Of a DNA stretch of 64,000 bases, positions 45,668 through 54,145 are shown in pieces (the stretch's first letter is position 1; each line of letters opens with the position of its first letter). The DNA lies in contig JACOEM010000002.1 in the NCBI GenBank assembly GCA_024998565.1, positions 372,001 through 436,000 on the forward strand, in the 5' to 3' direction. The notes under the pieces were generated by a model. It did no database searches, was not told the origin of the DNA, and saw nothing but the letters and a program-made list of their open reading frames with translations. The stretch is from Nitrospira sp. (GTDB lineage Bacteria > Nitrospirota > Nitrospiria > Nitrospirales > Nitrospiraceae). Made by a program: the position numbers and the translations under genes.

Positions 45668-46549
45668 TCAAGGAATGGTCACGCTCCTGATTGTCGGATT
45701 GGCGGGAGGTCCAGGAGGCTGATCTGTTGATGCACCACCTCCACCGACCGATACATGCAGGTGGTCGATGAAGTGGTTCCACTCAACAGTGGGAAGCGGA
45801 TTCACCCACCCATCCCACGTTTCCGACCACGCCCACTCATTCAACCCCCCGGCGCCATAATTCAGATTGGTGTAACTGCCGGCAGGGACGCCGTTGACCC
45901 ACCAGCGTACAATGCCATCCCGAGAGGTCGAAGTGGTGCTCGCCTTGATGTAGGCTTCCAGTTTCGTCCAGGTACCAACGGTCAAGATACCAGGGCCGAC
46001 GTTCGGATAACAAGCGAGCCCGCTATCGAGTGCGCAGGCGTGGCTGTTATCCAACCCGCCTGTATTATGCGCAAAAATCATGGCTCCCGATCCATTATTC
46101 AGCGCGGCGTTATTGAAGAGGAACACTCCGTTACTGCCGGGGCCGCGAATGAAGAACGTCTTATTTCCCACGGGTCGTCCCTGAAATTGAGGATTGGTAC
46201 GCCACATCAGGCCGACATACATCTCGCGGTTCAGCTGCGATGTCTGATAATTGAGTTGCATGCCGCCAGCCGAATTACCCGGGAAAATTGAGGACTTGAC
46301 TGCGCTGCTGGGTGAGATGGGAGCAGACGAATCGGATGCAATCTGAGATGAGGAGTAGGCATCGAAAATGCCGCATCCGCCCACGCTGTTGAAGGGACAG
46401 TCCATCACGACTGATGCCCCCGCCGGTTCGTTGGTCCAGACCCCTGCAGCATGACTCTGCTGAGCCCCGACTAATCCCGCACAGAGAGTCAGCACGGCCA
46501 CAAATGTAGCCAACCTCTTAGAGGCCTGAGACGTCGAATTACCATCCAT
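45668..46549 (-). CDS. secreted concanavalin A-like (lectin/polysaccharide lyase-fold) protein
   Basis: 293 residues from ATG 46549, chosen because AGAGGG lies 5 bases upstream and the signal peptide begins here; the frame extends 17 codons further. A signal peptide covers about residues 1-34 (RLATFVAVLTLCAGLVG, cleavage after SHA). The mature part has beta-rich segments with paired Cys (DCPFNSVGGCG, ACALDSGLACYP), GTWTKLEAYIKAST, WWVNGVPAGSY and FIDHLHVSVGGGG, as in concanavalin-like jelly rolls that bind or cleave polysaccharide. The C-terminus is a short Pro-rich tail, with no PEP-CTERM or LPXTG signal. A sigma-54 promoter lies 150 bases upstream. Confidence 0.72.
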   Translation of the reverse strand: MDGNSTSQASKRLATFVAVLTLCAGLVGAQQSHAAGVWTNEPAGASVVMDCPFNSVGGCGIFDAYSSSQIASDSSAPISPSSAVKSSIFPGNSAGGMQLNYQTSQLNREMYVGLMWRTNPQFQGRPVGNKTFFIRGPGSNGVFLFNNAALNNGSGAMIFAHNTGGLDNSHACALDSGLACYPNVGPGILTVGTWTKLEAYIKASTTSTSRDGIVRWWVNGVPAGSYTNLNYGAGGLNEWAWSETWDGWVNPLPTVEWNHFIDHLHVSVGGGGASTDQPPGPPANPTIRSVTIP

Positions 46550-47137
46550 GTTTGCCCTCTTGTTGGTGGTGTACAGTGTATGAAATGGTCTTGTGGTCAT
46601 GTGACTCCATCCGTTCGGCTGTGCGTCTCTCGTGAGGCGAGTGTGGAGGTCCTGACTGAATCGACTTCCTGTCCTACGAGTATCCTGAGTCTATTAGTCC
46701 ATTTGTTTGAGCAAGATTAGTGCCTGCCCCAGCCTTTAGGGCTCCTACCATAGCAATAGCTCACATAACCTTGCAAATGCTTTCACAATTCATGGGGGCT
46801 CGGTTAGGGCGACTCATTGGCCTCTTATCCTTCCTAGGCATGAATGCTGTGGGGGGAAGAGGTCAGTACCGGTCAAAATCGTGCTCGTGCAGGCAACCAG
46901 ATGACGCAATTCTGCTGGCAAGGTGGCGAAACCGTCCATCGGTCAGACAACGAGGAAATGGTTGAGCCTGCCCATTCGAACAGCAGTTGATGAATTTCCG
47001 GCCAGAGATGTTGTGTGAGGTGTTTGCCTTCCGCGCACCCCGGCGCTTATGGGAAATCGTTGACGGATGGGAGATATTCTGCCATTCTTTTTTACGACAT
47101 CGGTGACGTGGCGGCGATGACTGACGAGGGGAGTGAC
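46550..47137 (+). other. divergent intergenic region with a sigma-54 promoter
   Basis: 588 bases between the secreted-protein gene (- strand) and a nucleotide-sugar dehydrogenase (+ strand). It holds the -24/-12 element at 46710-46725 directed leftwards. No convincing gene is present; short frames such as that at 46720-46965 lack a ribosome site and family resemblance. A 7-bp inverted repeat ATTCATG/CATGAAT (46788-46794 and 46839-46845) lies about 90-145 bases upstream of the sigma-54 start and might bind an activator. Confidence 0.5.
46710..46725 (-). promoter_or_regulatory. sigma-54 (-24/-12) promoter of the secreted-protein gene
   Basis: On the - strand AGGCACTAATCTTGCT matches the RpoN consensus TGGCAC-N5-TTGCW: GGCAC and TTGCT are exact and the GG-to-GC distance is 12, as required. 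The predicted start is near 46699, giving a 150-base leader before ATG 46549. Transcription would need an enhancer-binding activator. Confidence 0.75.
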
Positions 47138-48433
47138 ATGGCGAAGAAGATGCAGCGGCAGATTGCAGTCGTGGGGTTGGGGTATGTGGGATTGCCGATC
47201 GCGGTGGCGTTCGGGAAGTCTGCTCCGGTCATTGGGTTCGATATCAATAAGGCGAAGGTCGATGAGCTGCGCAAAGGAATTGATCGGACCGGAGAGGTGT
47301 CATCCAAAGATTTAAAGGCCAGTCGCGTCCGGTATACCTCCGAGCCCAGTGATCTCAAAACCGCCGATTTTATCATCGTGGCGGTGCCTACCCCCATTAA
47401 CGAGGCGCTTCAGCCTGATTTGACGGCCTTGAAAAAGGCGTCTGAACTGATTGGGTCCAATCTCTCTCCGGGGGCCATCGTCGTGTATGAGTCAACGGTG
47501 TACCCTGGTGCGACAGAGGAAGACTGCCTCCCGATACTTGAAAAAGCATCCGGAATGAAGAGCGGCATTGATTTCAAAATCGGATATTCGCCCGAGCGCA
47601 TCAATCCGGGAGACAAGGAACATACGCTGGAACGAATCATCAAGGTCGTCTCTGCCCAGGATGAGGAGTCCTTGGAGATTGTCGCGCAGACATATGCCAT
47701 GGTGGTGAAGGCCGGAATCCATCGGGCGTCCAGCATCAAGGTGGCCGAAGCGGCGAAGGTGATCGAAAACACCCAACGAGATCTGAATATCGCGCTGATG
47801 AACGAGTTGTCGCTGATTTTCCATCGCTTGGGAATCGATACCAGATCCGTTCTGGAGGCGGCGGGAACGAAGTGGAACTTCCTCAAATTCAGCCCAGGCC
47901 TGGTCGGGGGCCATTGCATCGGAGTCGATCCCTACTATCTGACCGCTAAGGCCGAATCCGTCGGCTATCACCCGGAGGTGATTCTAGCCGGTCGGCGCAT
48001 CAACAATAGTATGGGCAAGTATGTGGCCGAGCAGACCGTGAAGCTGTTGAGTCAGGTGGAACGACCCGTCAGCGACTTACGCGTCGGCGTCCTGGGGCTG
48101 ACCTTCAAGGAAAATGTTCCTGATTTGCGGAACAGCCGGGTGCCGGATATTGTGAACGAACTGAAGGAGTATGGCATTCAGGTCGTGGTGCACGATCCGC
48201 TCGCGGAACCGGAAGAGGCGGTGGGGGAGTATGGCCTGCGCCTTTCGCCGTGGGATCAGCTCAAACAACTGGACGGAATTGTGTTGGCTGTCGCCCATCG
48301 GGAGTACATGCAGATGAGCGTCTCAGAACTACTGAAGCCGTTGCGCAAGCAGCGGAACAATGTGGTGGTCGACGTAAAGAGTGTGTTGAACCCGGACAGT
48401 TTGCCTGGGTCGGTCAAGTATTGGAGGCTCTAG
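47138..48433 (+). CDS. nucleotide-sugar dehydrogenase, TviB/WbpO type (UDP-HexNAc dehydrogenase)
   Basis: 431 residues from ATG 47138, with GAGGGGAG 5-6 bases upstream; the frame is open to 47015. Rossmann motif VVGLGYVGLPIAVAFG, VAVPTPI, YESTVYPGATEEDC, YSPERINPGDKEHTL, IKVAEAAKVIENTQRDLNIALMNE and the catalytic Cys in GLVGGHCIGVDPYYLT are all typical of UDP-GlcNAc/GalNAc 6-dehydrogenases rather than UDP-glucose dehydrogenase. It makes a HexNAc uronic acid for a surface glycan. It stands apart from the main polysaccharide block, beyond the IS elements, and is more GC-rich. Confidence 0.92.
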   Translation: MAKKMQRQIAVVGLGYVGLPIAVAFGKSAPVIGFDINKAKVDELRKGIDRTGEVSSKDLKASRVRYTSEPSDLKTADFIIVAVPTPINEALQPDLTALKKASELIGSNLSPGAIVVYESTVYPGATEEDCLPILEKASGMKSGIDFKIGYSPERINPGDKEHTLERIIKVVSAQDEESLEIVAQTYAMVVKAGIHRASSIKVAEAAKVIENTQRDLNIALMNELSLIFHRLGIDTRSVLEAAGTKWNFLKFSPGLVGGHCIGVDPYYLTAKAESVGYHPEVILAGRRINNSMGKYVAEQTVKLLSQVERPVSDLRVGVLGLTFKENVPDLRNSRVPDIVNELKEYGIQVVVHDPLAEPEEAVGEYGLRLSPWDQLKQLDGIVLAVAHREYMQMSVSELLKPLRKQRNNVVVDVKSVLNPDSLPGSVKYWRL

Positions 48434-48515
48434 GCTGCGTCGATATCATCAGACGGAGACTCCTCAACCGCGCTCCAGAGTGTCTGCCGAAATCCCATTG
48501 GTGATCCTTCTCTCT

Positions 48516-48548
48516 CCCTGAGGCCGGACAGATCGTCCGGCCTCAGGG
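48516..48548 (+). terminator. perfect 14-bp palindrome; terminator-like hairpin or activator site
   Basis: CCCTGAGGCCGGAC (48516-48529) and GTCCGGCCTCAGGG (48535-48548) are exact inverted repeats with a 5-base loop AGATC. It lies 83 bases after the dehydrogenase stop, where a terminator is expected, but no U-run follows on either strand. Its centre is about 115 bases before the predicted sigma-54 start, a usual position for an enhancer site, so it may serve either role. Confidence 0.55.
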
Positions 48549-48621
48549 GCCCTCCAGCTGACTCCATAGTGCTGACCGACTAATGCCTCGTCACAGATCT
48601 GCCGAAAGAGGTGCGAGACGA

Positions 48622-48637
48622 TGGCATGGCACTTGCC
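48622..48637 (+). promoter_or_regulatory. sigma-54 (-24/-12) promoter of the type II secretion operon
   Basis: TGGCATGGCACTTGCC against the consensus TGGCACGNNNNTTGCW: TGGCA, the following G and TTGC match, with GG-to-GC distance of 12. The predicted start is near 48648, 53 bases before the secretin start. It is the only good promoter in the gap upstream of the operon. Confidence 0.72.
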
Positions 48638-48700
48638 GTCCAAAGCGAGAAACTGATTGTCGCGTCTGTGTCAGTTTGATATACCAAAGAGGTTACCATC

Positions 48701-51094
48701 TTGTTCATCCGATCTATGCGTTCATCCTTCCGCACGACACACGTCGAAACGAAAGACCATTGGTGCTGTCGGGTTCTGATCTCGACGGCGGTGGTTATGT
48801 GTGGTCTCCTGATCACCGGCTGTGGCACGTTTGTCTCTCCTGACGTCAAACGCGGCGATCAGCATCTCGCGGCTGGAAACTGGGAAGAGGCCAGTGTCGC
48901 CTATCGACAGGCGCTCAAGGATGATCCGTTCGAACCGTCACTACAAAACAAATACTCGATAGCCCGGGAGCGTGCAGCTGCGGCGCACGATGAGCGAGGC
49001 CGGCAGCTGCTGAAGGATCACCAGTTCGATCAGGCCGCCGAAGAATTCAAACGCGCTCTGGCGATCGAGCCGACAAGTAAGGAACACGAGGCCGGATTGA
49101 CCGAAGCCTTGCGACTCAAGGAAGCGCGTGAGCGGTATCGCGAGGCAGAGCGTCTGGCGCAATTGGGTCGGGCGAGCGAGGCCATGGCGGTCTATATGCG
49201 GGCCGTGGAACTCGATCCCACATATAAAGAAGCGCTGGAGGGCGTGGCCAGGCTGTCGGCAGAACAGCATGCCGTGGATCGCGATGACCGGCAGAAGCAG
49301 CCGGTGACGCTGCAATTCCGCAATGCCGGGCTGAAGGAAGTGGTGGAGGCATTAGGGAAGGCGGCGCATGTCAATTTTGTGTTCGACAAGGATGTGCGTA
49401 ACGATCCCGTCACCATCTCGTTGGAGGATAAGCCCTTCGATGAGGCCTTGTCGCTGGTGTTGAACAGCAACAGTCTGTTTGCCCAGAAGGCCGGTCCCAC
49501 GCTCTATATCATCAGCCCCAACACCAAACAGAAGCAGGAACAGTATCAGGATCTGATGATCCGGACATTCTACCTGTCATCCGCGAAGGCGAAGGACATG
49601 GTGGCGCTGCTGAAGTCCATGCTGGATGTGAAGCACATTCATGGCAATGAAGCGCTGAATACCATTGTCGTTCGGGACCAGCCGGAAAAGGTGGAATTGG
49701 CGGAGAAAATTATCCAGGCGAACGATCGTGAAGATTCAGAGGTCCTCTTCGATGTGGAAGTGCTGGAAGTAAATCGAACCGTCGATCAGACCTATGGATT
49801 GTCGTATCCCAAACAAATCGGCGCTGCTCTGGTCCCGCCCGGATTTACGGGAGCGATTGCCGGGGATATCGCGCAGCAGTTCACGTATCGGAACCTGGCC
49901 AGCCTGGGACAGGACAGCTATTTGTTCAAGCTTCCCACCAATGTGCAATTGGATTTCTTCAAGCAGGTCACCGACGCCAAGACTCTGGCAGCGCCGAAAG
50001 TGCGCGTGCTCAACAACAAGAAGGCCGAGGTCAATATCGGTGACAAGCAACCGATCCTGCTCTCCACCACGAACGTGTTGCCCGGGCAGGCCGCAACCGG
50101 CGCCGTTCCGACGACTTCAACCGTCACATCGATCGAGTTTCGCGACACCGGCGTCAAACTGACGGTTGAGCCGAACATCCACCTGGCGAATGAACTCTCG
50201 TTGAAAATGAAGATCGAGGTAATTCGCCTGGGTGATGTCGTCTTGTTGCAACAATCTCCCCCGATCACGCAATTCAAGTTCGGCAACCGGTCCGCCGAGA
50301 CGATGTTGAATGTGCGCGACGGCGAAACCATTGTCCTGGGAGGCCTGCTGCAGGAAGAAGATCGTCGGACCAAGGTGACGATTCCCTGGCTCGGTGACAT
50401 CCCTTTCCTGGGCAATCTGTTGAGTTCGTTCAAGACCCAACGGGTGACGACGGAAGTGATTCTGACGATTACCCCGCATATCGTGAATTCGTTGCGGCTT
50501 CCGGGTCCGCAGGGGCAGGCCTTCTGGTCCGGAACGGAATCCGTTTACTCCACGTCGCCCTTGTTCGCCATGCAGCCAAAAAAGATTTCGGCACGAATGT
50601 CCACGTTGAGCGGTTCCGGCAAGCTCGCAGAAAAAGGCGCCTTGAAACAATCCAAGGGGGCGGCGGCGAGCGCCGACCTTGTTCCTCTCGAACTTCAGCT
50701 GGCGATCCAGCCTGCAGACGTCACGGCTCAAATGAATAAGGAATTACGGGTGGACGTGTTGGCGACACAGGCCCGCGGGTTGGATACCGAGACCTTTACG
50801 CTGGAATTCGATCCGAAGATTCTCGAGTTTCGGGATGCCACCCTCGGCGAGGTGTTGGGGACCGAAGCCGGTAAAGCCGCGGTAACGGCGACGCCATCCT
50901 CTACCGAGGGCCTGATCGAATTGCGCCTGCATCGGTCCGCAAGCGCCACAAAAGATGAGGGTCGCCTGTTGCGATTGACGTTTCTCGCCAAATCTCCGGG
51001 AGTGTCGTCCCTGCGCCTGCAGATGGCCAAGCATGACGATCTCGACAGTCCCGAGGGAACCGGTGAAGCCGTGGGAGTGGTGAGAGTGCGGTGA
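48701..51094 (+). CDS. gspD: type II secretion secretin (GspD/PilQ-like) lipoprotein with TPR repeats and C-terminal cohesin-like domain
   Basis: 797 residues from TTG 48701, which has AGAGG 8 bases upstream; ATG 48716 is an alternative. A lipoprotein signal ends in LLITGC. TPR-like repeats follow (about 45-190), then an N0/STN domain (about 200-270, VTLQFRNAGLKEVVEALG), an N1-like ring, and the secretin core (about 425-600) with the signature VTIPWLGDIPFLGNL and ending VILTITPHIV. The last 130 residues (ELQLAIQPADV..., FTLEFDPKILEF, LRLTFLAKSPGVSSL) look like a cohesin-type beta domain, unusual for a secretin. It forms the outer-membrane pore. The stop overlaps the next start (GTGA). Confidence 0.9.
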   Translation: MFIRSMRSSFRTTHVETKDHWCCRVLISTAVVMCGLLITGCGTFVSPDVKRGDQHLAAGNWEEASVAYRQALKDDPFEPSLQNKYSIARERAAAAHDERGRQLLKDHQFDQAAEEFKRALAIEPTSKEHEAGLTEALRLKEARERYREAERLAQLGRASEAMAVYMRAVELDPTYKEALEGVARLSAEQHAVDRDDRQKQPVTLQFRNAGLKEVVEALGKAAHVNFVFDKDVRNDPVTISLEDKPFDEALSLVLNSNSLFAQKAGPTLYIISPNTKQKQEQYQDLMIRTFYLSSAKAKDMVALLKSMLDVKHIHGNEALNTIVVRDQPEKVELAEKIIQANDREDSEVLFDVEVLEVNRTVDQTYGLSYPKQIGAALVPPGFTGAIAGDIAQQFTYRNLASLGQDSYLFKLPTNVQLDFFKQVTDAKTLAAPKVRVLNNKKAEVNIGDKQPILLSTTNVLPGQAATGAVPTTSTVTSIEFRDTGVKLTVEPNIHLANELSLKMKIEVIRLGDVVLLQQSPPITQFKFGNRSAETMLNVRDGETIVLGGLLQEEDRRTKVTIPWLGDIPFLGNLLSSFKTQRVTTEVILTITPHIVNSLRLPGPQGQAFWSGTESVYSTSPLFAMQPKKISARMSTLSGSGKLAEKGALKQSKGAAASADLVPLELQLAIQPADVTAQMNKELRVDVLATQARGLDTETFTLEFDPKILEFRDATLGEVLGTEAGKAAVTATPSSTEGLIELRLHRSASATKDEGRLLRLTFLAKSPGVSSLRLQMAKHDDLDSPEGTGEAVGVVRVR

Positions 51095-51597
51095 AACAGT
51101 CCGGCGTCACGTTGCTCGAACTGCTCGTCACCCTGACCATTCTCACCATCCTCGCCACAGTCGCCCTGCCGTTCACCAAGGTTTCGACCAAGCGGACGAA
51201 AGAGATCGAACTGCGGCAGAACTTGAGGGTGATCCGGGCCGCGATCGATACGTTTCACCTGGAATGGTCGCGTGACGGAGACACCCTGACGGGGCCGGCA
51301 TGCGTTAAGAACAAGTTGAGCTGCAAAGACGTCACCGGGCCCTATGGCTACCCGAAATCCTTGGATGTATTGTTGGGAGTCAAGCTGACGGGGGAGCAGG
51401 CAACGGTGCGCGGGACGACGATCAAGCGATACCTGCGATCGATTCCCTTGGATCCCGTGACCGGAGCCGCCGATTGGCGCCTGCGTTGTTACCGAGATCC
51501 CGCCAGTGTGAAGGACTGGTGCGGAGAAGATGTGTACGATGTTACGACTAATAGTCAAGAGCTGGCACTGGATGGCACGAAATACCGCGACTGGTAA
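51091..51597 (+). CDS. type II secretion pseudopilin
   Basis: 168 residues from GTG 51091, overlapping the secretin stop. Prepilin leader is very short (KQSG), then the cleaved-pilin motif VTLLELLVTLTILTILATVALP with the Glu at +5. C-terminal part has Cys pairs (ACVKNKLSC and RCYRD...DWC). The length and DPVTGAADWRLR segment fit GspG/GspH-like pseudopilins. It would be processed by a prepilin peptidase, which is not in this window. Confidence 0.86.
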   Translation: MKQSGVTLLELLVTLTILTILATVALPFTKVSTKRTKEIELRQNLRVIRAAIDTFHLEWSRDGDTLTGPACVKNKLSCKDVTGPYGYPKSLDVLLGVKLTGEQATVRGTTIKRYLRSIPLDPVTGAADWRLRCYRDPASVKDWCGEDVYDVTTNSQELALDGTKYRDW

Positions 51598-51979
51598 GCG
51601 CTCATGGCCGTTCTCGTCACCGCATGGGTTTACGATTATCGAGTTGATGATTGTGGTGACGATCGTCGGAATTTTGGCCACGTTGGCCGTGCCGTCCTAC
51701 CATGCGGCGATTATTAAGGCGAAAGAAGGGGCGCTGCGCCAGGATTTATTTTCGCTGCGCGATGTGATCGACCAGCACCGTGCCGATAAAGGGAAGTACC
51801 CCGAGACCATCGAGGCGTTGGTGTCGGCCGGCTATCTTCGGCGGGTGCCGACCGATCCGTTGACCGGCTCGACGACGACCTGGCAGGAAATGGTCGACGA
51901 AGGGGAAGGCGGTATGGTCGATGTGTTTTCCGGGTCCGATCTGGTCGGCACCAACGGAGTTCCCTACAACCAATGGTAA
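51572..51979 (+). CDS. type II secretion pseudopilin (GspG-like)
   Basis: 135 residues from ATG 51572, overlapping the end of the previous gene by 26 bases; this is the only ATG near the prepilin motif in this frame, with GAGCTGG upstream. A 17-residue basic leader ends ...SPHG, followed by FTIIELMIVVTIVGILATLAVP with Glu at +5. The globular part carries DQHRADKGKYPETIEAL and RVPTDPLTGS, a GspG-type calcium-loop context. Part of the pseudopilus. Confidence 0.85.
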   Translation: MARNTATGKRSWPFSSPHGFTIIELMIVVTIVGILATLAVPSYHAAIIKAKEGALRQDLFSLRDVIDQHRADKGKYPETIEALVSAGYLRRVPTDPLTGSTTTWQEMVDEGEGGMVDVFSGSDLVGTNGVPYNQW

Positions 51980-51983
51980 GGCA

Positions 51984-52823
51984 ATGAATACCATGATCCA
52001 ACAAGCGGGTCCTGTTTGGCGGACGGTCGTGGGCTTACGATTCGGGTGCTCGATAGTGGCGACGATGAGTCTGTTGTTCTGGGGAGGGTGCGCGCGGGTC
52101 ACGCCAAGTCCGGAATCGACCCCCACCGATCTTCAGGTTGCGGCGGACTCCCTCAAGACGGCGGTGCGTGAAGCGCAGCGCACGGCGGCCGAATTGCGCA
52201 CGGAGCTTGAGGAGCAGCGGAAGGAATTGGCGGATGCCCAAGTGGCGCGGGCGCAACTGCAGGGCATGTTGCGGGAGACCGAACGACGATTGGCGGATGC
52301 CCGCCAAGTCATCGAATTGCAGCGTGAGGAGTTGACTTCGGCTCACACAGAACGGGAGCGGGTGGCGCAGACGGTTGCTCCGTTGCACAGCCGGCCCCAG
52401 CAGTCACCGATCGGGGTTCGCCTTCAACGGAAGCGTGCTTCATCCAGCCAGGATGGAGCGGTGTCTGCCCCAACGGAGACACAGGAACAGTCGGCCGTGA
52501 AGCCGATTGAGAATGGAGAGGAGGCGGCCCCACAATCCTCACCTGCCGATGGCGAGGCTGCACCGGTCTCAGACGTTCCTCAGGCTTCGCCGATTGCGAT
52601 GTCGACCCCGATCGCCGCGGAGCCGGTCAGGACGATTGTCGTGCAGGGTGGGGATACGTTGTGGCGGCTTGCGCGCCGGCATAAAGTCAGCCTGGAAGCG
52701 CTGAAATCACTGAATGGTTTGCCGACGAATCTCATTGTTGTTGGACGGACGCTCCGTTTGCCGGAGCCTCGGCTGCAGCAGGCGGCTATGCAGCCGGTCT
52801 CGCTGAAAACCCTCGTTCGATAG
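51984..52823 (+). CDS. LysM lipoprotein with coiled coil
   Basis: 279 residues from ATG 51984, 4 bases after the previous stop. Membrane-like signal (FGCSIVATMSLLFWGGC) ends in a lipobox-like LFWGGC. A long charged coiled coil (about residues 50-125, heptads in DSLKTAVREAQRTAAELRTE) is followed by a Pro/Ala/Glu-rich linker, then a LysM domain (about 215-262, VQGGDTLWRLARRHKVSLEAL and NLIVVGRTLRLPE) that should bind peptidoglycan. It probably anchors or aligns the secretion apparatus through the periplasm. Such a protein is not a standard Gsp component. Confidence 0.82.
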   Translation: MNTMIQQAGPVWRTVVGLRFGCSIVATMSLLFWGGCARVTPSPESTPTDLQVAADSLKTAVREAQRTAAELRTELEEQRKELADAQVARAQLQGMLRETERRLADARQVIELQREELTSAHTERERVAQTVAPLHSRPQQSPIGVRLQRKRASSSQDGAVSAPTETQEQSAVKPIENGEEAAPQSSPADGEAAPVSDVPQASPIAMSTPIAAEPVRTIVVQGGDTLWRLARRHKVSLEALKSLNGLPTNLIVVGRTLRLPEPRLQQAAMQPVSLKTLVR

Positions 52824-52863
52824 AGACCGGGGCAGCGCGTGATGTGTCCACCCGAATGAACTC

Positions 52864-54078
52864 ATGGCGGTATTCGCATACAGAGCGGCTCGCGCGGACG
52901 GCACGACCTTCGAGGGACACATCGAAGGCGAAGATGAGCACCTGGTTCGAGCCAAGCTTGAGTCGGACGGCTTGCTGGTATTCCGGCTCTCCAGGCGAGG
53001 AGCGGGGTTCGGTGTGCCGGGTCTGGCGGCAGGCCGTTGGGGAAAGCTTCCCCTTCAAGATTTCCTCGTGTTCAATCAGGAGTTGTTGGCCCTGATCAAA
53101 GCGGGGCTACCGGTCTTACGGGTCTGGGATCTACTCATCGATCGCACCCAACGAGCCCCGTTTCGAGAAGCGCTCAAAGCCGTCCGTCAGGATATTCGCG
53201 GCGGGGCGTCGGCCTCCGAAGCCTTGGGCAAGCATTCCACCTATTTCTCGGATCTGTACCTCGCCACCATTCGTGCCGGTGAGCAGTCCGGGAATCTGGC
53301 GGAGGTGTTGCAACGCTACATTGCGTATCTGAAGCTGATGATCGGCCTTCGCCAGAAAGTCACCAAGGCGTTGGCCTATCCGGCCTTTCTCGTCGTTGTC
53401 GGCGTTGCGGTGGTGGGGTTTCTGCTGAGTTACGTGATGCCGACATTCATCTCGGTGTATGGTGAATCGTCCGCTAATTTGCCGACGGCAACCCGCATGC
53501 TCATCTCGGTGATCCAGATGGGTGAGGCGCAGTTGATTCCGGTGGCGATCGTGGCGGTTGTGGCGGTGGTGATGGGACGGGCGTGGTATCAAACCTCCGC
53601 CGGTCGATTCTCCGTGGATAGGAACCTGTTGAAATTGCCGCTACTCGGGATGATTCTTGTCGAGCACCACACCATCCAATTGACCCGCACGCTGGCCACG
53701 GTGTTAGCCGGCGGCACGCCCCTAGTGGAAGCGCTTGAAATTGCGCGTGGTGCGGTCTCGAACCGCTTCGTGTCGCGCGGGTTGGTGTCGGCGGTGAACG
53801 AAATCCGCGAAGGCAGCACGCTGGCGGCGGCCATTGAGCGGCCGCAGATCCTGCCCAAGCTCGCGATTGAAATGTTGTCGGTCGGTGAAGAAACCGGCTC
53901 GCTGGAACCGATGCTGCGGGATGTGGCCGAGTTTTATGAAGGGGACCTCGATGTACGGCTCAGTCAGTTGACCACCTGGATTGAGCCGGTGTTGTTGCTG
54001 GTGATGGGGCTCCTGGTCGGGGGCATCGTCATCATTATGTATTTGCCGATTTTCCAGATGGCCGGGACGATTCAATAA
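52864..54078 (+). CDS. gspF: type II secretion inner-membrane platform protein GspF
   Basis: 404 residues, normal for GspF/PilC. N-terminal MAVFAYRAARADGTTFEG, then two repeats of the GspF domain: FLVFNQELLALIKAGLPVLRVWDLL...YFSDLYLATIRAGEQSGNLAEVL, and HTIQLTRTLATVLAGGTPLVEAL...LAIEMLSVGEETGSLEPML. Three membrane segments lie near 165-190, 220-240 and 372-395. It couples the GspE ATPase to pseudopilus assembly. Confidence 0.95.
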   Translation: MAVFAYRAARADGTTFEGHIEGEDEHLVRAKLESDGLLVFRLSRRGAGFGVPGLAAGRWGKLPLQDFLVFNQELLALIKAGLPVLRVWDLLIDRTQRAPFREALKAVRQDIRGGASASEALGKHSTYFSDLYLATIRAGEQSGNLAEVLQRYIAYLKLMIGLRQKVTKALAYPAFLVVVGVAVVGFLLSYVMPTFISVYGESSANLPTATRMLISVIQMGEAQLIPVAIVAVVAVVMGRAWYQTSAGRFSVDRNLLKLPLLGMILVEHHTIQLTRTLATVLAGGTPLVEALEIARGAVSNRFVSRGLVSAVNEIREGSTLAAAIERPQILPKLAIEMLSVGEETGSLEPMLRDVAEFYEGDLDVRLSQLTTWIEPVLLLVMGLLVGGIVIIMYLPIFQMAGTIQ

Positions 54079-54145
54079 TCCGACGATACGGCGGGACCCT
54101 GTGCCCGACGCGTCGTGACCCGTGCCGAAGTCGGAGGGACTGAAT

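Noticed and set aside
46720-46965. Small + strand frame of 81 codons in the divergent intergenic region
   Set aside because: No Shine-Dalgarno, no family resemblance, and it overlaps the sigma-54 promoter of the opposite strand.
47060-47088. TTGACG as a -35 box before the TviB-type dehydrogenase
   Set aside because: No acceptable -10 at 16-18 bases; only CATTCT.
48657-48685. Sigma-70-like TTGTCG-17-TATACC before the secretin gene
   Set aside because: The start would fall on the ribosome-binding site; the sigma-54 element upstream is a better fit.
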